64,000 nucleotides of DNA from JBBBNV01 sp037137075 (GTDB taxonomy: Bacteria; Bacillota; Bacilli; Paenibacillales; NBRC-103111), in NCBI RefSeq assembly GCF_037137075.1, contig NZ_JBBBNV010000022.1:22745-86744 (forward strand), in the 5' to 3' direction. The notes below the pieces were generated by a model that made no database searches, had not been told where the DNA came from, and saw only the letters and a program-made list of their open reading frames with translations. Of the stretch, positions 1-9,234 are shown in pieces. Position numbers and translations under genes: made by a program. Every line of letters begins with the position of its first letter. The stretch's first letter is position 1.

Positions 1-600
1 CTTCAAATCGGTTACCCGGTTGACAACAAGCTTAAAAGGGGTTTGCCCATTCATCGAATGAACCATTTTGATCAGAGCATAAGCATCCGTAATCGATGTT
101 GGCTCCGGTGTTGTAACAACAACTGTTTCTTGCGCCGCAACAATAAAACGAAATGCTTCCTTCGATAAGCCCGCGCCTGTATCAAATAAAATAAAGTCCA
201 CATGCCCGTTTAATTGGCCGACCTGCTCAACGAAGTAATCAATTTCGGTATCGTCCAGATTCAGAAGGTCATTAAATCCCGACCCCCCGGCAATAAACTG
301 GAGATTGTTATAGCCTGTATGTATAATATCCCAGATGCTCTGCTCCCGCTTCAACAAATGATATAAGCTGTATTTAGGCGATGATCCCATTAACACATCA
401 ATGTTGGCCATCCCCACATCTGCGTCAAACAGCAGCACCTTGTACCCTTTGGATTGCAGCATCAAGGCGAAATTAAGGGAAAAATTCGACTTGCCGACGC
501 CGCCTTTTCCGCTCGTTACTGTAATAACACGTGTTTGCTTCTCCTGCCTGGAAGCTTGTGATTGAACTAGATTACGCAGCATTTGGGCTTGATCACTCAT
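1..600 (-). CDS. flhG: FlhG (YlxH), MinD-like flagellar number ATPase, 3' end outside window
   Basis: The first 200 residues of a ParA/MinD-type ATPase are visible; the C-terminus lies beyond base 1. A deviant Walker A motif, KGGVGKS, is at residues 32-38, and a DADVGMAN motif follows, both typical of MinD relatives. In this family FlhG works with the GTPase FlhF to set flagellar position and number and helps assemble C-ring parts at the membrane. The ATG at 598-600 overlaps the flhF stop by 8 bases, which implies translational coupling as the last visible gene of the fla/che operon. The identification is firm from sequence and position. Confidence 0.93.
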   Translation of the reverse strand, partial: MSDQAQMLRNLVQSQASRQEKQTRVITVTSGKGGVGKSNFSLNFALMLQSKGYKVLLFDADVGMANIDVLMGSSPKYSLYHLLKREQSIWDIIHTGYNNLQFIAGGSGFNDLLNLDDTEIDYFVEQVGQLNGHVDFILFDTGAGLSKEAFRFIVAAQETVVVTTPEPTSITDAYALIKMVHSMNGQTPFKLVVNRVTDLK

Positions 601-1906
601 ACTGATCATCCCCTAAAATGGATTGAATCAGCTTGAGCTCGTTAACCTCCGCAATATCGTCCGGAACGTTTTGTCCCGTTGCAACATAAGAAAGCTGCAG
701 CGGAAAATCATACAGCAGGTTAACCATTGCTCCGTATGAGCTAGTCTCATCCATCTTCGTAAACAAAACTTTGCTCAGGTTAAATCTGGAGAAGTTTTCT
801 GTGATTTCTTTCATATCCCGATACTTGGCCGTTAAGCTGAGTACGAGAAATGTTTCTGTATGTCCTTTGTTTTGCAGCAGGCTGTTTAACTCCGAAACAT
901 ACATCTGGTTGCGGAAGTTTCGGCCGGCCGTGTCCATAAAGATAATATCGCAGTCAGCAAGCTCCTGAAACGCCTTCGTCAGCTCCTGAGGAGAAAAAAC
1001 AACCTCCAGAGGCACATTAAGTATTGTCGCATACGTCTTTAATTGCTCTACAGCTGCAATCCGGTATGTATCCGATGTAATAAAACCAACCCGGCGGTGA
1101 TGCTTGAGCACCTGTTCAGCGGCAAGCTTGGCAATGGTTGTCGTCTTCCCGACACCGGTTGGCCCCACGAAATGGGCCACCTTCGTTTGTGGCGACAGCG
1201 TCTTTGCTCCCATTGGTTTTACAATATCGAGCAAATGGCTCCGCAGCGCCTCCATGGCCTGCTCATCCGTCCAAGCCTGCTCTGCGTCCTCACGGCTTTG
1301 GAGCGCTTTTTGACATAGCTTCTCGGCTATATCCGGAGCAATATCGTGGTCTAGCATGCGCTGCCGCAGCTTCTCGATCGGTTCCGGATACAAGGAGAAG
1401 TCCTTGCTCATTAGCGTCAGCTGCTTAATCATCTGCTTCATCATCCGAATTTCATCCGATAACGAATCTTCCTGTCTCATACTTACCGCCGACGACGAGG
1501 AGCTGAAAACCGGCTCCGGTCTAGGCTGAGCTGCCGCAGCTTGTGATTGTATCACCGGCGGCTGCTCAACAGCGACAGTTGCTGCTTGAGCAGGAATATT
1601 GGAAGCTGCAGGCTGGTAGCTTCTTGCTGCTGCTTCTCTGCTTGTGAACAATGAGGGTGAGGATACCGCCGCTGCCGATGATTCGATTTTGGGCTGTACC
1701 GGTGCTTTTGCAGCCGGCGCCGCACTTGCTCCCCCGGCCGCATCGATAGCTGCAATAACCTCGATTTTTTTCTTTGCGAACATGCCCATAAAGCCGCCGA
1801 CCCGAATTTCTTTTGTATTAATAATGACTGCATCCTTTCCGAGCTCAGAACGGATTTTGTTCATGGCCTCCGGCATCGAATCAACCACATAGCGCTTCAC
1901 TCTCAT
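593..1906 (-). CDS. flhF: FlhF, SRP-type flagellar GTPase
   Basis: A 437-residue SRP-family GTPase paralogous to Ffh and FtsY. The N-terminal B domain (about 1-150) is alanine/proline/serine rich. The NG domain has the P-loop GPTGVGKTTT at 248-257 and DTAGR at 325-329. FlhF recruits early flagellar components to the assembly site at the membrane and is switched off when FlhG stimulates its GTPase activity. Its ATG overlaps the flhA stop as ATGA, and the Shine-Dalgarno sequence lies inside the end of flhA, so the two are probably translationally coupled. Length and domain order are normal for Bacillales. Confidence 0.95.
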   Translation of the reverse strand: MRVKRYVVDSMPEAMNKIRSELGKDAVIINTKEIRVGGFMGMFAKKKIEVIAAIDAAGGASAAPAAKAPVQPKIESSAAAVSSPSLFTSREAAARSYQPAASNIPAQAATVAVEQPPVIQSQAAAAQPRPEPVFSSSSSAVSMRQEDSLSDEIRMMKQMIKQLTLMSKDFSLYPEPIEKLRQRMLDHDIAPDIAEKLCQKALQSREDAEQAWTDEQAMEALRSHLLDIVKPMGAKTLSPQTKVAHFVGPTGVGKTTTIAKLAAEQVLKHHRRVGFITSDTYRIAAVEQLKTYATILNVPLEVVFSPQELTKAFQELADCDIIFMDTAGRNFRNQMYVSELNSLLQNKGHTETFLVLSLTAKYRDMKEITENFSRFNLSKVLFTKMDETSSYGAMVNLLYDFPLQLSYVATGQNVPDDIAEVNELKLIQSILGDDQYE

Positions 1907-3936
1907 AGATTCACCACCCCTACACTTTGAATTTCAACGTTCGGCTCCAGCTCACTGTAAGACAAAATAGCCACATCCTGCATGCTGCGCTCAAGCAGCT
2001 GTCTCAAATACATTCGAATGGTAGGAGATACCAGAATAACCGGCTGTCCTCCTGTTTGCAGCAGTCTGTTGATTTGCTCGCTAACCTTTTGGAAAATCTG
2101 CTGGGATGATACCGGATCAAGCGCAACATAAGAGCCTTGATCGGATTGCTGCACATTCTCCGCGATTTTCTTTTCCAGCGCAGGCCCTACAGTAATGACC
2201 TTTAACGAATCAATGCCGCCAACATATTGCTGCGTGATTTGCCGTGATAAAGCCTGCCGTACATATTCGGTTAAAATTTCGGGATCTTTCGTAAAGGTTC
2301 CGTAATCGGCCAAGGTTTCAAGAATCGTAACCAAATCGCGAACTGAAATTTTCTCCTTCAACAGCTTGGCAAGCACCTTTTGAATATCACCAATGGACAA
2401 TACCGAAGGAATCAGATCGTCGACCAGCGCCGGGTACGATTCCCGAATGTTATCAATAAGCGCCTTCGTCTCTTGACGCCCAAGCAGTTCATGGGCATAA
2501 CGCTTAATGATCTCGGTCAAATGTGTGGCAACGACCGAAGGCGGGTCCACGACCGTATAGCCGGACATTTCCGCACGTTCCTTCATGGAGTCATCGATCC
2601 AGAGTGCCGGTAGCCCGAACGCCGGCTCCGTCGTCTCTATCCCAAGAACTGAATCGTCATCAATACCTGGACTCATGGCCAAATAGTGATTTAGAAGTAA
2701 TTCGCCATGAGCCACCATATTTCCTTTTATTTTGATAACATACTCATTCGGTTTTAGTTGAATATTGTCGCGAATCCGGATAACCGGAACGACGAGTCCC
2801 AACTCAAGCGCACACTGGCGTCGAATCATGATAATCCGGTCCAGCAAATCCCCGCCCTGCTGCGTGTCCGCCAGCGGAATCAAGCCGTAACCAAACTCAA
2901 ATTCAATCGGGTCCACCTGCAGCAGGCTGATAACACTTTCAGGACTGCGGACCTCCTCAATCTCCTGCTGCTCCACGAGCTGCTCGTCCTGCTCCTCGCG
3001 CTTCATAATGTTCTTTTGCATCTTCCATGCGCCAAAAGCAATAATTGCGGCAATCGGCAGGGTCGCAATAGGACCGATTGGAGTAAAGATCCCGAGCAGG
3101 GCAATAGTCACTGCTACTACGTACAGCAATTTAGGATGCTGCAAAATCTGGGATGTCAAATCGTGAGCCAAATTTCCTTCCGATGCTGCACGGGTGACAA
3201 TAATACCCGCCGCAGTGGAGATGAGCAAAGCCGGGATTTGGCTGACCAGACCGTCACCGATTGTCAGCATGGAGAACGTTTTTGCAGCTTCGGCGATAGG
3301 CATATCATGAAACAGCATTCCGATAATAAGCCCGCCGAGCATATTAATAATCAGGATAATAATGGATGCAATCGCGTCCCCTTTGACGAACTTGCTTGCA
3401 CCGTCCATTGCCCCGTAGAAATCAGCTTCACGCTCGATTTTTGAACGGCGATCTTTAGCCTGCTGCTCGTTAATGAGGCCTGCATTCAGATCGGCATCGA
3501 TACTCATCTGCTTCCCCGGCATCGCATCGAGTGTAAACCGCGCTGCAACCTCTGCAACACGCTCCGAGCCCTTCGTAATAACAATGAATTGCACGACAAC
3601 GAGAATCAGGAACACAACAAAACCGACAACGACATTATCTCCGGCCACAAAGGAACCGAACGCAGCAACGACACGTCCGGCCTCCGCTTCCGCCAAAATA
3701 TTCCTTGTTGTAGATACGTTCAATGCCAGCCGGAACAAGGTTGTAATGAGCAGCAGGGACGGGAAAATCGAGAACTCCAGCGCATCCTGCGTGTTCATAG
3801 CCACCAAAATAATCATCAAAGCCAGTGAAATATTAATTACCAAGAGGATGTCAAGTATATGGATGTTGACAGGTACCACCATCATTAACACAATGCCGAT
3901 AATACCAATAAGAATTGCTAAATCACGCGGCTTCAT
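1903..3936 (-). CDS. flhA: FlhA, flagellar type III export gate protein
   Basis: A 677-residue export-gate protein. The N-terminal half holds about eight membrane helices and the FHIPEP-family loop. The C-terminal half (from about residue 330) is the cytosolic domain that forms a nonameric ring and docks export chaperones and substrates. The start chosen is the ATG at 3936, preceded by AGGAGG eight bases upstream; an upstream in-frame start would add seven residues but has no better ribosome site. It follows flhB by 23 bases in the operon. Confidence 0.95.
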   Translation of the reverse strand: MKPRDLAILIGIIGIVLMMVVPVNIHILDILLVINISLALMIILVAMNTQDALEFSIFPSLLLITTLFRLALNVSTTRNILAEAEAGRVVAAFGSFVAGDNVVVGFVVFLILVVVQFIVITKGSERVAEVAARFTLDAMPGKQMSIDADLNAGLINEQQAKDRRSKIEREADFYGAMDGASKFVKGDAIASIIILIINMLGGLIIGMLFHDMPIAEAAKTFSMLTIGDGLVSQIPALLISTAAGIIVTRAASEGNLAHDLTSQILQHPKLLYVVAVTIALLGIFTPIGPIATLPIAAIIAFGAWKMQKNIMKREEQDEQLVEQQEIEEVRSPESVISLLQVDPIEFEFGYGLIPLADTQQGGDLLDRIIMIRRQCALELGLVVPVIRIRDNIQLKPNEYVIKIKGNMVAHGELLLNHYLAMSPGIDDDSVLGIETTEPAFGLPALWIDDSMKERAEMSGYTVVDPPSVVATHLTEIIKRYAHELLGRQETKALIDNIRESYPALVDDLIPSVLSIGDIQKVLAKLLKEKISVRDLVTILETLADYGTFTKDPEILTEYVRQALSRQITQQYVGGIDSLKVITVGPALEKKIAENVQQSDQGSYVALDPVSSQQIFQKVSEQINRLLQTGGQPVILVSPTIRMYLRQLLERSMQDVAILSYSELEPNVEIQSVGVVNL

Positions 3937-3959
3937 CAGACATCCTCCTTTCCTCAAAT

Positions 3960-5051
3960 CTATTTGACCTTGCCTTTAAGCTTGTAGACATAAGCGAGTA
4001 CTTCCGCAACGGCTTGAAACATATCCCCTGGGATCGCTTCGCCGATTTCCACCTGATCGTACAGAGCCCGGGCAAGTGGCTTATTTTCCATTGTAATGAT
4101 TCCATGCTCCTTAGCCACACTCCTAATTTTGAGAGCAATGTAATCCATTCCTTTTGCAATAACCGTTGGAGCTTCCATCTTGGAAGCATCGTATTGTATA
4201 GCTATTGCGAAGTGGGTCGGGTTCGTAATGATGACATCCGCTTTCGGTATTTCCTGCATCATCCGCTGAATAGCCATCCTTCTCTGCTTTTCCCGGATTT
4301 TCCCTTTAATTAAAGGATCGCCTTCCGTCTTTTTATATTCGTCCTTAATGTCCTGCTTGGACATACGCAAGTTTTTCTCATATTCGTAGCGCTGGTATAA
4401 ATAATCGAAAAAAGCCAGGATAAGCATAATAAAGCCAAATTGCAAGCCCAATTTAACAGTCAGGCTGGCTGTAAAGGATAAAATATCAGGAAGCGGAACG
4501 TGCCCCAGCTTCATCAGCTGCTCTTTTTCTTTCCACAAGCTTGTGAACGTAAAAATACCGATAATCGACATTTTCAGACACGACTTCAGAAATTCCACAA
4601 GAGACCGCATGCCAAAAATTTTCTTGAACCCTTCAATGGGATTCAATTTGGAAAACTTCATTATGAGCGGCTCGCCTGTCAGCAGAAAACCGATTTGAAC
4701 ATAATTGCCCAGGACAGCAAACACCATCCCGACAAGCATCAAAGGAGCCAGCACGATCATGGCGTGATAGGCCATATTCATAAAAATAACTCTTACATTC
4801 TCTGGTGTTACGGGCATAAGAATGTAATCCTGAAATGTAACAGTAAATAGACGATAAACATTCTCTTTATAAAAACCGGAAAACAGATTTAAAAACATAA
4901 AGGAAAACAAAAGAATCAATGCACTCGGTATTTCTTGGCTTTTGGCAACCTGTCCTTTTTTACGTGATTCCTGTTTTTTCTTTGGTGTAGCGGGCTCTGT
5001 CTTCTCCCCGGAGAACAGCTGTAAATTTAGACGGTGCCGGAAACGCTGCAC
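3960..5051 (-). CDS. flhB: FlhB, flagellar export specificity switch
   Basis: A membrane protein of 363 residues with four hydrophobic segments, then a cytosolic tail containing the self-cleavage motif NPTH (about residues 277-280). Cleavage between Asn and Pro switches export from rod/hook subunits to filament subunits. The conserved N-terminal stretch RLNLQLFSGEKTE is present. The start is unusual: no ATG is near. A GTG at 5051, nine bases after a GGGGG ribosome site, fits best; a TTG seven codons upstream is the alternative. Identity is certain, the exact start is less so. Confidence 0.93.
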   Translation of the reverse strand: MQRFRHRLNLQLFSGEKTEPATPKKKQESRKKGQVAKSQEIPSALILLFSFMFLNLFSGFYKENVYRLFTVTFQDYILMPVTPENVRVIFMNMAYHAMIVLAPLMLVGMVFAVLGNYVQIGFLLTGEPLIMKFSKLNPIEGFKKIFGMRSLVEFLKSCLKMSIIGIFTFTSLWKEKEQLMKLGHVPLPDILSFTASLTVKLGLQFGFIMLILAFFDYLYQRYEYEKNLRMSKQDIKDEYKKTEGDPLIKGKIREKQRRMAIQRMMQEIPKADVIITNPTHFAIAIQYDASKMEAPTVIAKGMDYIALKIRSVAKEHGIITMENKPLARALYDQVEIGEAIPGDMFQAVAEVLAYVYKLKGKVK

Positions 5052-5088
5052 AAGATGTAACCCCCAACTCAAACGTATTCACAACATG

Positions 5089-5874
5089 CTATGGCTGATT
5101 TCCAAATATCGTTGTCAGCTGGTGCATTGACTCGATTGCTGAAGTAAATACCGTTTGAAATAAACTTAAATACTCCGGCATCAGAAATGCCAAAACAATG
5201 AGACCGACAAGAATTTTTAACGGAATCCCAATGACAAAAACGTTAAATTGCGGTGCCGTCCTGGCTAGCAGTCCCAGACCGATATCGACCAGAAACAAGG
5301 TAACCACCATCGGCGCAGCAATTTGAAAAGCAAGCGAAAACATCGATGCAAAGGAGCGTGATATAAAGGTTGAAACACTCCCGTTGTAAATCTGCGAGAA
5401 CGCTTCGTTCGTAACAGGAACCCATTGGTAGCTGTCAATTAGTGCCCTGAGCAAATAATGATGGCCGTTCATGGCTAAAAACAAAAGCGTCGACACGATC
5501 ATTTTCAGGTTACCCAGCAACGGGCTTTGCGTGCCTGTCATGGGATCGATTACATTGGCCATACCAAACCCGATTTGCGTATCGACAAATACCCCTGCGA
5601 CCTGTACCGCCTGAAAAAACATATACACGACAAACCCAAGCGCCAGTCCGACAATGACTTCACGCAGAACAGACAGAAAAAAGATGCCGTCGATCGGAAC
5701 AGGATTGGTTACTGGTAAGGTGCTAAATGCGATAAAGCTTACAAATACCGCAAGCCCGATACGAAACTGTGCCGGTGCGTGAGCGTAAGAGAAGATAGGC
5801 GATACGACAAAAAAAGCGGTAATTCGACAAAAAACAAGCATAAATGTAGGAAGGTATTGCAGAATAAGGTCCAT
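5089..5874 (-). CDS. fliR: FliR, flagellar export gate protein
   Basis: A 261-residue, strongly hydrophobic protein with about six membrane segments, matching FliR of the FliPQR export channel core. The DTQIGFGMANVIDP region is a conserved FliR stretch. The ATG at 5874 has AGGTGG five bases upstream; an in-frame GTG three codons earlier is next to the fliQ stop and less likely. FliR helps complete the helical FliP5-FliQ4-FliR1 complex in the basal-body membrane disc. It lies ten bases after fliQ. Confidence 0.94.
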   Translation of the reverse strand: MDLILQYLPTFMLVFCRITAFFVVSPIFSYAHAPAQFRIGLAVFVSFIAFSTLPVTNPVPIDGIFFLSVLREVIVGLALGFVVYMFFQAVQVAGVFVDTQIGFGMANVIDPMTGTQSPLLGNLKMIVSTLLFLAMNGHHYLLRALIDSYQWVPVTNEAFSQIYNGSVSTFISRSFASMFSLAFQIAAPMVVTLFLVDIGLGLLARTAPQFNVFVIGIPLKILVGLIVLAFLMPEYLSLFQTVFTSAIESMHQLTTIFGNQP

Positions 5875-5883
5875 TTCTTCCAC

Positions 5884-6153
5884 CTAGCCTACGTATTTAT
5901 ATAAGTTGTTCAAAATGTTGTACGTAAAGTCTATCAGTGTCGTCAAAATCCATGGACCGAAAATAAGTACGGATAGCAGTACCGCAACAATTTTGGGAAC
6001 GAAAGCAAGCGTCTGCTCCTGTATTTGTGTCGTTGCCTGAAAAATACTTACCAGCAGGCCAACCACAAGAGCCAGTACAAGCATAGGGCTGCTCGCTTTC
6101 AGCACAGTGTAGACAGCTTCACCTGCAATCTTAATTACAAATTCCGTACTCAC
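5884..6153 (-). CDS. fliQ: FliQ, flagellar export gate protein
   Basis: An 89-residue protein with two membrane helices, the usual size for FliQ. The N-terminus TEFVIKIAGEAVYTVLK and the C-terminal PWILTTLIDFT are family hallmarks. The start is a GTG at 6153 behind GGGAGG; the open frame extends further upstream into fliP but those residues are not FliQ-like. It is a subunit of the FliPQR export channel. Confidence 0.93.
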   Translation of the reverse strand: MSTEFVIKIAGEAVYTVLKASSPMLVLALVVGLLVSIFQATTQIQEQTLAFVPKIVAVLLSVLIFGPWILTTLIDFTYNILNNLYKYVG

Positions 6154-6196
6154 CTTTATCCTCCCTACCCAACAACGGCAATTCACAAAGTTGTCA

Positions 6197-6958
6197 TCAT
6201 GTATTGAAGCTGAGCAGTAATGATCTGACAACCAAATACCAGCCATCGACCAAAATAAACAATAATATTTTGAATGGCAGTGAAATCATGACTGGGGGAA
6301 GCATCATCATCCCCATCCCCATCAGCGTGCTGGCGATTACCATATCAATAACCAGGAAAGGGATAAAAATCATGAAGCCAATTTGCATCGCCGTCTTAAG
6401 CTCGCTAATCGCATAAGCCGGTACCAGTGTAGTTAATGGAATATCCTCATAACTGGTCGGCTTTGGAGCCTGCGTGTACTCCAGAAACAACAATAAATCC
6501 TTCTCGCGTGTATGGCTGGCCATAAACTTCTTCATCGGTATTGCTGCTTTGTTCAAGGCTTCGGTTTGAGTAAGCTCACCCTTTATATATGGCTGAAACG
6601 CAGTTTGATTCACTTCACTCAGCGTCGGAGCCATAATGAAGAAGGTCAGAAACAAGGCCAAGCCAATCAATACTTGGTTGGGCGGCATTTGCTGTGTACC
6701 AAGAGACGTACGTACAAAGCCAAGCACCACAACAATACGTGTAAAGCTGGTCATTAACACCATGATGGCAGGAGCAATACTGAGCACAGTAAGCAGCAAA
6801 ATAATCGTGACTGTATTGGCTCCGCTGCCCGCAGCGCCGGATGAACCGATATCGATATTAATTCCCGGTATCGGGTCGGCTGCCAGAAGCTCCGTCTGTC
6901 CGGCAAACAAAAGCACAACACTCGCCAAAAAACCAAACAACCATTTATTTATCGTCAT
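6197..6958 (-). CDS. fliP: FliP, flagellar export gate protein
   Basis: A 253-residue protein. It starts with a signal-like hydrophobic segment ending near Ala-Ala (about residue 26), then has four membrane helices and conserved FliP stretches such as FTRIVVVLGFVRTSLGTQ and MLPPVMISLPFKILLF. FliP pentamers form the core of the export channel. The ATG at 6958 follows GAGG by nine bases and lies 14 bases inside the end of fliO, so the pair is translationally coupled. Confidence 0.95.
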   Translation of the reverse strand: MTINKWLFGFLASVVLLFAGQTELLAADPIPGINIDIGSSGAAGSGANTVTIILLLTVLSIAPAIMVLMTSFTRIVVVLGFVRTSLGTQQMPPNQVLIGLALFLTFFIMAPTLSEVNQTAFQPYIKGELTQTEALNKAAIPMKKFMASHTREKDLLLFLEYTQAPKPTSYEDIPLTTLVPAYAISELKTAMQIGFMIFIPFLVIDMVIASTLMGMGMMMLPPVMISLPFKILLFILVDGWYLVVRSLLLSFNT

Positions 6959-7553
6959 GAAGCATTTCCTCAACCATCTTTTTACGACTGCTGACTTTTT
7001 TCATTTTTTCATGGAACACTTCATGAAAAGATGAAATCTCTTCATCAGATGGAGTCGTTGTTTGTTTGTCCCGTTTTAAAAGGCGGTTTAATACAGTCAT
7101 TCCGTTCAACCATTCCCCGCCAAGTCCGATTTCAAAGCGTTCCTGCAAATCGCTAACTTCCTCTTCGTCTTGAACCACACGAAGAAGCCGGATATCGTCT
7201 CCGACTCCGAGAATGTAAATGCTTGAACCGATTTCTACAACCTGCACTGATTTGTTTTGTCCGAGCGGCAACCCGCCTAAAGAGCGTATCGCCGAGCTCC
7301 TCATCCATTTTTTGTTTTTTTGCGCCAAAATCCGAATCAGCACGACAAAAATACCAATGATGAACAACAGGGAGAATAAAACTTTAGTCAAGGTCCAGCC
7401 GAAGGATTCGGTTTGCAGACCGGCCGTTTCCGGGGAACTTTTTAACCCCGGAATCGTGTCACCTTCGGCAGCGGCATGGGGAAGATAAAGCACACATAGA
7501 ACAAAAATACAGCACAGAAAGATGGAAAACCATGACTTATGTGAGAGCTTCAT
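6945..7553 (-). CDS. fliO: FliO (FliZ-type), flagellar export assembly factor
   Basis: A 202-residue protein with an N-terminal signal-like segment, a second membrane helix near residues 54-74 (TKVLFSLLFIIGIFVVLIRI) and a short cytosolic domain with the FliO pattern SVQVVEIG...YILGVGDDIRLL. FliO helps FliP assemble into its pentamer and is not part of the final channel. In Bacillus the same gene was first called fliZ. The ATG at 7553 has GGTGG three bases and GGAGG about ten bases upstream. It sits between cheY and fliP as in B. subtilis. Confidence 0.9.
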   Translation of the reverse strand: MKLSHKSWFSIFLCCIFVLCVLYLPHAAAEGDTIPGLKSSPETAGLQTESFGWTLTKVLFSLLFIIGIFVVLIRILAQKNKKWMRSSAIRSLGGLPLGQNKSVQVVEIGSSIYILGVGDDIRLLRVVQDEEEVSDLQERFEIGLGGEWLNGMTVLNRLLKRDKQTTTPSDEEISSFHEVFHEKMKKVSSRKKMVEEMLHDDK

Positions 7554-7589
7554 CTTCCACCCATCCTCCTTGCGTTATCAAAAAAGAAA

Positions 7590-7952
7590 TTAGCCAAGTG
7601 TTTTCTTGATTGCTTCAATAACCCGGTCAGCCTGGAACGGTTTAACAATAAAATCTTTTGCACCGGCTTGAATAGCATCAATAACCATGGCTTGTTGCCC
7701 CATCGCCGAACACATAATAACTTTTGCGTTGCCATCAAGCTTTTTAATTTCTTTCAATGCAGAAATACCGTCCATTTCCGGCATGGTGATATCCATTGTA
7801 ATCAGATCCGGTTTGAGCTCTTTGTATTTCTCGATAGCTACAGCGCCGTCTTGCGCTTCTCCAACAACCTCGTATCCGTTTTTCGTCAAAATGTCCTTGA
7901 TCATCATACGCATAAATGCAGCATCGTCAACAACAAGAATTCGGTTAGCCAT
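7590..7952 (-). CDS. cheY: CheY, chemotaxis response regulator
   Basis: A single-domain receiver of 120 residues. The acidic pair is at D9-D10, the phosphoacceptor is D54 (LITMDITMP), the switch residue is S82 and the invariant lysine is K104. Phosphorylated by CheA, CheY binds FliM and FliY and biases motor rotation; in Bacillus-type systems CheY-P promotes smooth swimming. A consensus ribosome site AGGAGG precedes the ATG. Position between fliY and fliO is the B. subtilis order. Confidence 0.96.
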   Translation of the reverse strand: MANRILVVDDAAFMRMMIKDILTKNGYEVVGEAQDGAVAIEKYKELKPDLITMDITMPEMDGISALKEIKKLDGNAKVIMCSAMGQQAMVIDAIQAGAKDFIVKPFQADRVIEAIKKTLG

Positions 7953-7983
7953 GTTAGTATCCTCCTAATTTAAAAAACAGTAA

Positions 7984-9234
7984 TTATTGTAATTTTTGAA
8001 TACGATCCCACTGATTCACGATATCGGTAACCCGGACCCCAAAGTTTTCATCAATGACCACGACTTCGCCTTTAGCAATCAGCTTGTTGTTGACTAGAAT
8101 GTCAACGGGCTCGCCGGCAAGCTTGTCCAATTCAATAATAGAGTTTTGGGAAAGCTCTAATATTTCTTTGATTTGTTTCTGTGTTCTGCCTAGCTCCACA
8201 GTTACCTTCAGCGGAATATCAAGCAGCAGATTCAAGTTCGTATCATCCGTATTCATCGATGGACCGGAAGACAGGCTGGCAAATTGTGCAGACTGTACAT
8301 TCACGTTCCGATTATTCAATGCACTTGGACCTCCCATATGAGGGGCTGGCTGCTGATAGTACATTGGCGGTTGAGCATATTGCTGCTGCGGCATCATCGG
8401 CGGCTGTGCATACTCCTGGTATGGAGGCTGCATCATCGGCGGCTGCTGCGGCTGCGCTGGCGGCATTTGATGTTGAACCGGAGCCTGGTGCTGTACAGCA
8501 GGAGCTGGCTCAGTAAAGGTTTGGCTGACCGGCGGCTCTTCAGCGGCCGCTCCTCCGCCCATCAATGTAGATACCATCTCGCGGGCAAACGAGACCGGGA
8601 GCAGCTGCATAATCGACGAATCGATTAAATCTGCAATCAATAACCGGAAGGAAACCTTGATAAACACGTCTTCTGCAGGCAAATTGCTTTCGCCGTCACC
8701 GTTGGACAGGTCAAGGATATCAATTCCTGGAGGCGAAATATTCACAAACCGGTTAAAGATGGTTGACATCGAAGTCGCTGACGAACCCATCATCTGGTTC
8801 ATCGCCTCTTGAACAGCGCTAATATGTATTTCCGTCAATTCTGTTTCCGGTGTAGTACCGTCTCCACCCATCATTAAATCAGCGATGACCTGTGCATCTT
8901 TCGTTTTAATAACAAGCAAATTGATTCCATGAAAACCGTCTACATAATTGACATGAACGGCAACATGCGGCTTTGGAAATTCACTTTCCAAATCTTCCTT
9001 CGCAATAACCGACACCTTGGGGGTTGTGATGTCTACTTTCTTACCCAGCAATGTCGATAACGCTGTTGCTGCACTCCCAAAAGTAATGTTTCCGATTTCA
9101 CCCAGAGCATCCTGCTCCAAGGACGATAAATAGCTGTCCACGTGGAGGCCGCCACCCGAGTCGTCTGTATCATCGGAAGATTGCTTGAGCAGCGCGTCAA
9201 TTTCCTCTTGAGACAAATAATCTTTACTCGTCAT
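7984..9234 (-). CDS. fliY: FliY, C-ring switch protein and CheY-P phosphatase
   Basis: A 416-residue protein with three parts: an N-terminal CheY-P-binding peptide (YLSQEEIDALLKQ), a CheC-type phosphatase region (about 35-220) with repeated helices containing ALGEIGNITFGSA, and a C-terminal SpoA/FliN domain (about 330-416) that forms the C-ring. Between them is a low-complexity linker of about 90 residues rich in Gln, Pro, Met and Tyr. The ATG at 9234 lies 11 bases inside the end of fliM. B. subtilis FliY is shorter mainly because its linker is shorter (from memory). Confidence 0.94.
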   Translation of the reverse strand: MTSKDYLSQEEIDALLKQSSDDTDDSGGGLHVDSYLSSLEQDALGEIGNITFGSAATALSTLLGKKVDITTPKVSVIAKEDLESEFPKPHVAVHVNYVDGFHGINLLVIKTKDAQVIADLMMGGDGTTPETELTEIHISAVQEAMNQMMGSSATSMSTIFNRFVNISPPGIDILDLSNGDGESNLPAEDVFIKVSFRLLIADLIDSSIMQLLPVSFAREMVSTLMGGGAAAEEPPVSQTFTEPAPAVQHQAPVQHQMPPAQPQQPPMMQPPYQEYAQPPMMPQQQYAQPPMYYQQPAPHMGGPSALNNRNVNVQSAQFASLSSGPSMNTDDTNLNLLLDIPLKVTVELGRTQKQIKEILELSQNSIIELDKLAGEPVDILVNNKLIAKGEVVVIDENFGVRVTDIVNQWDRIQKLQ

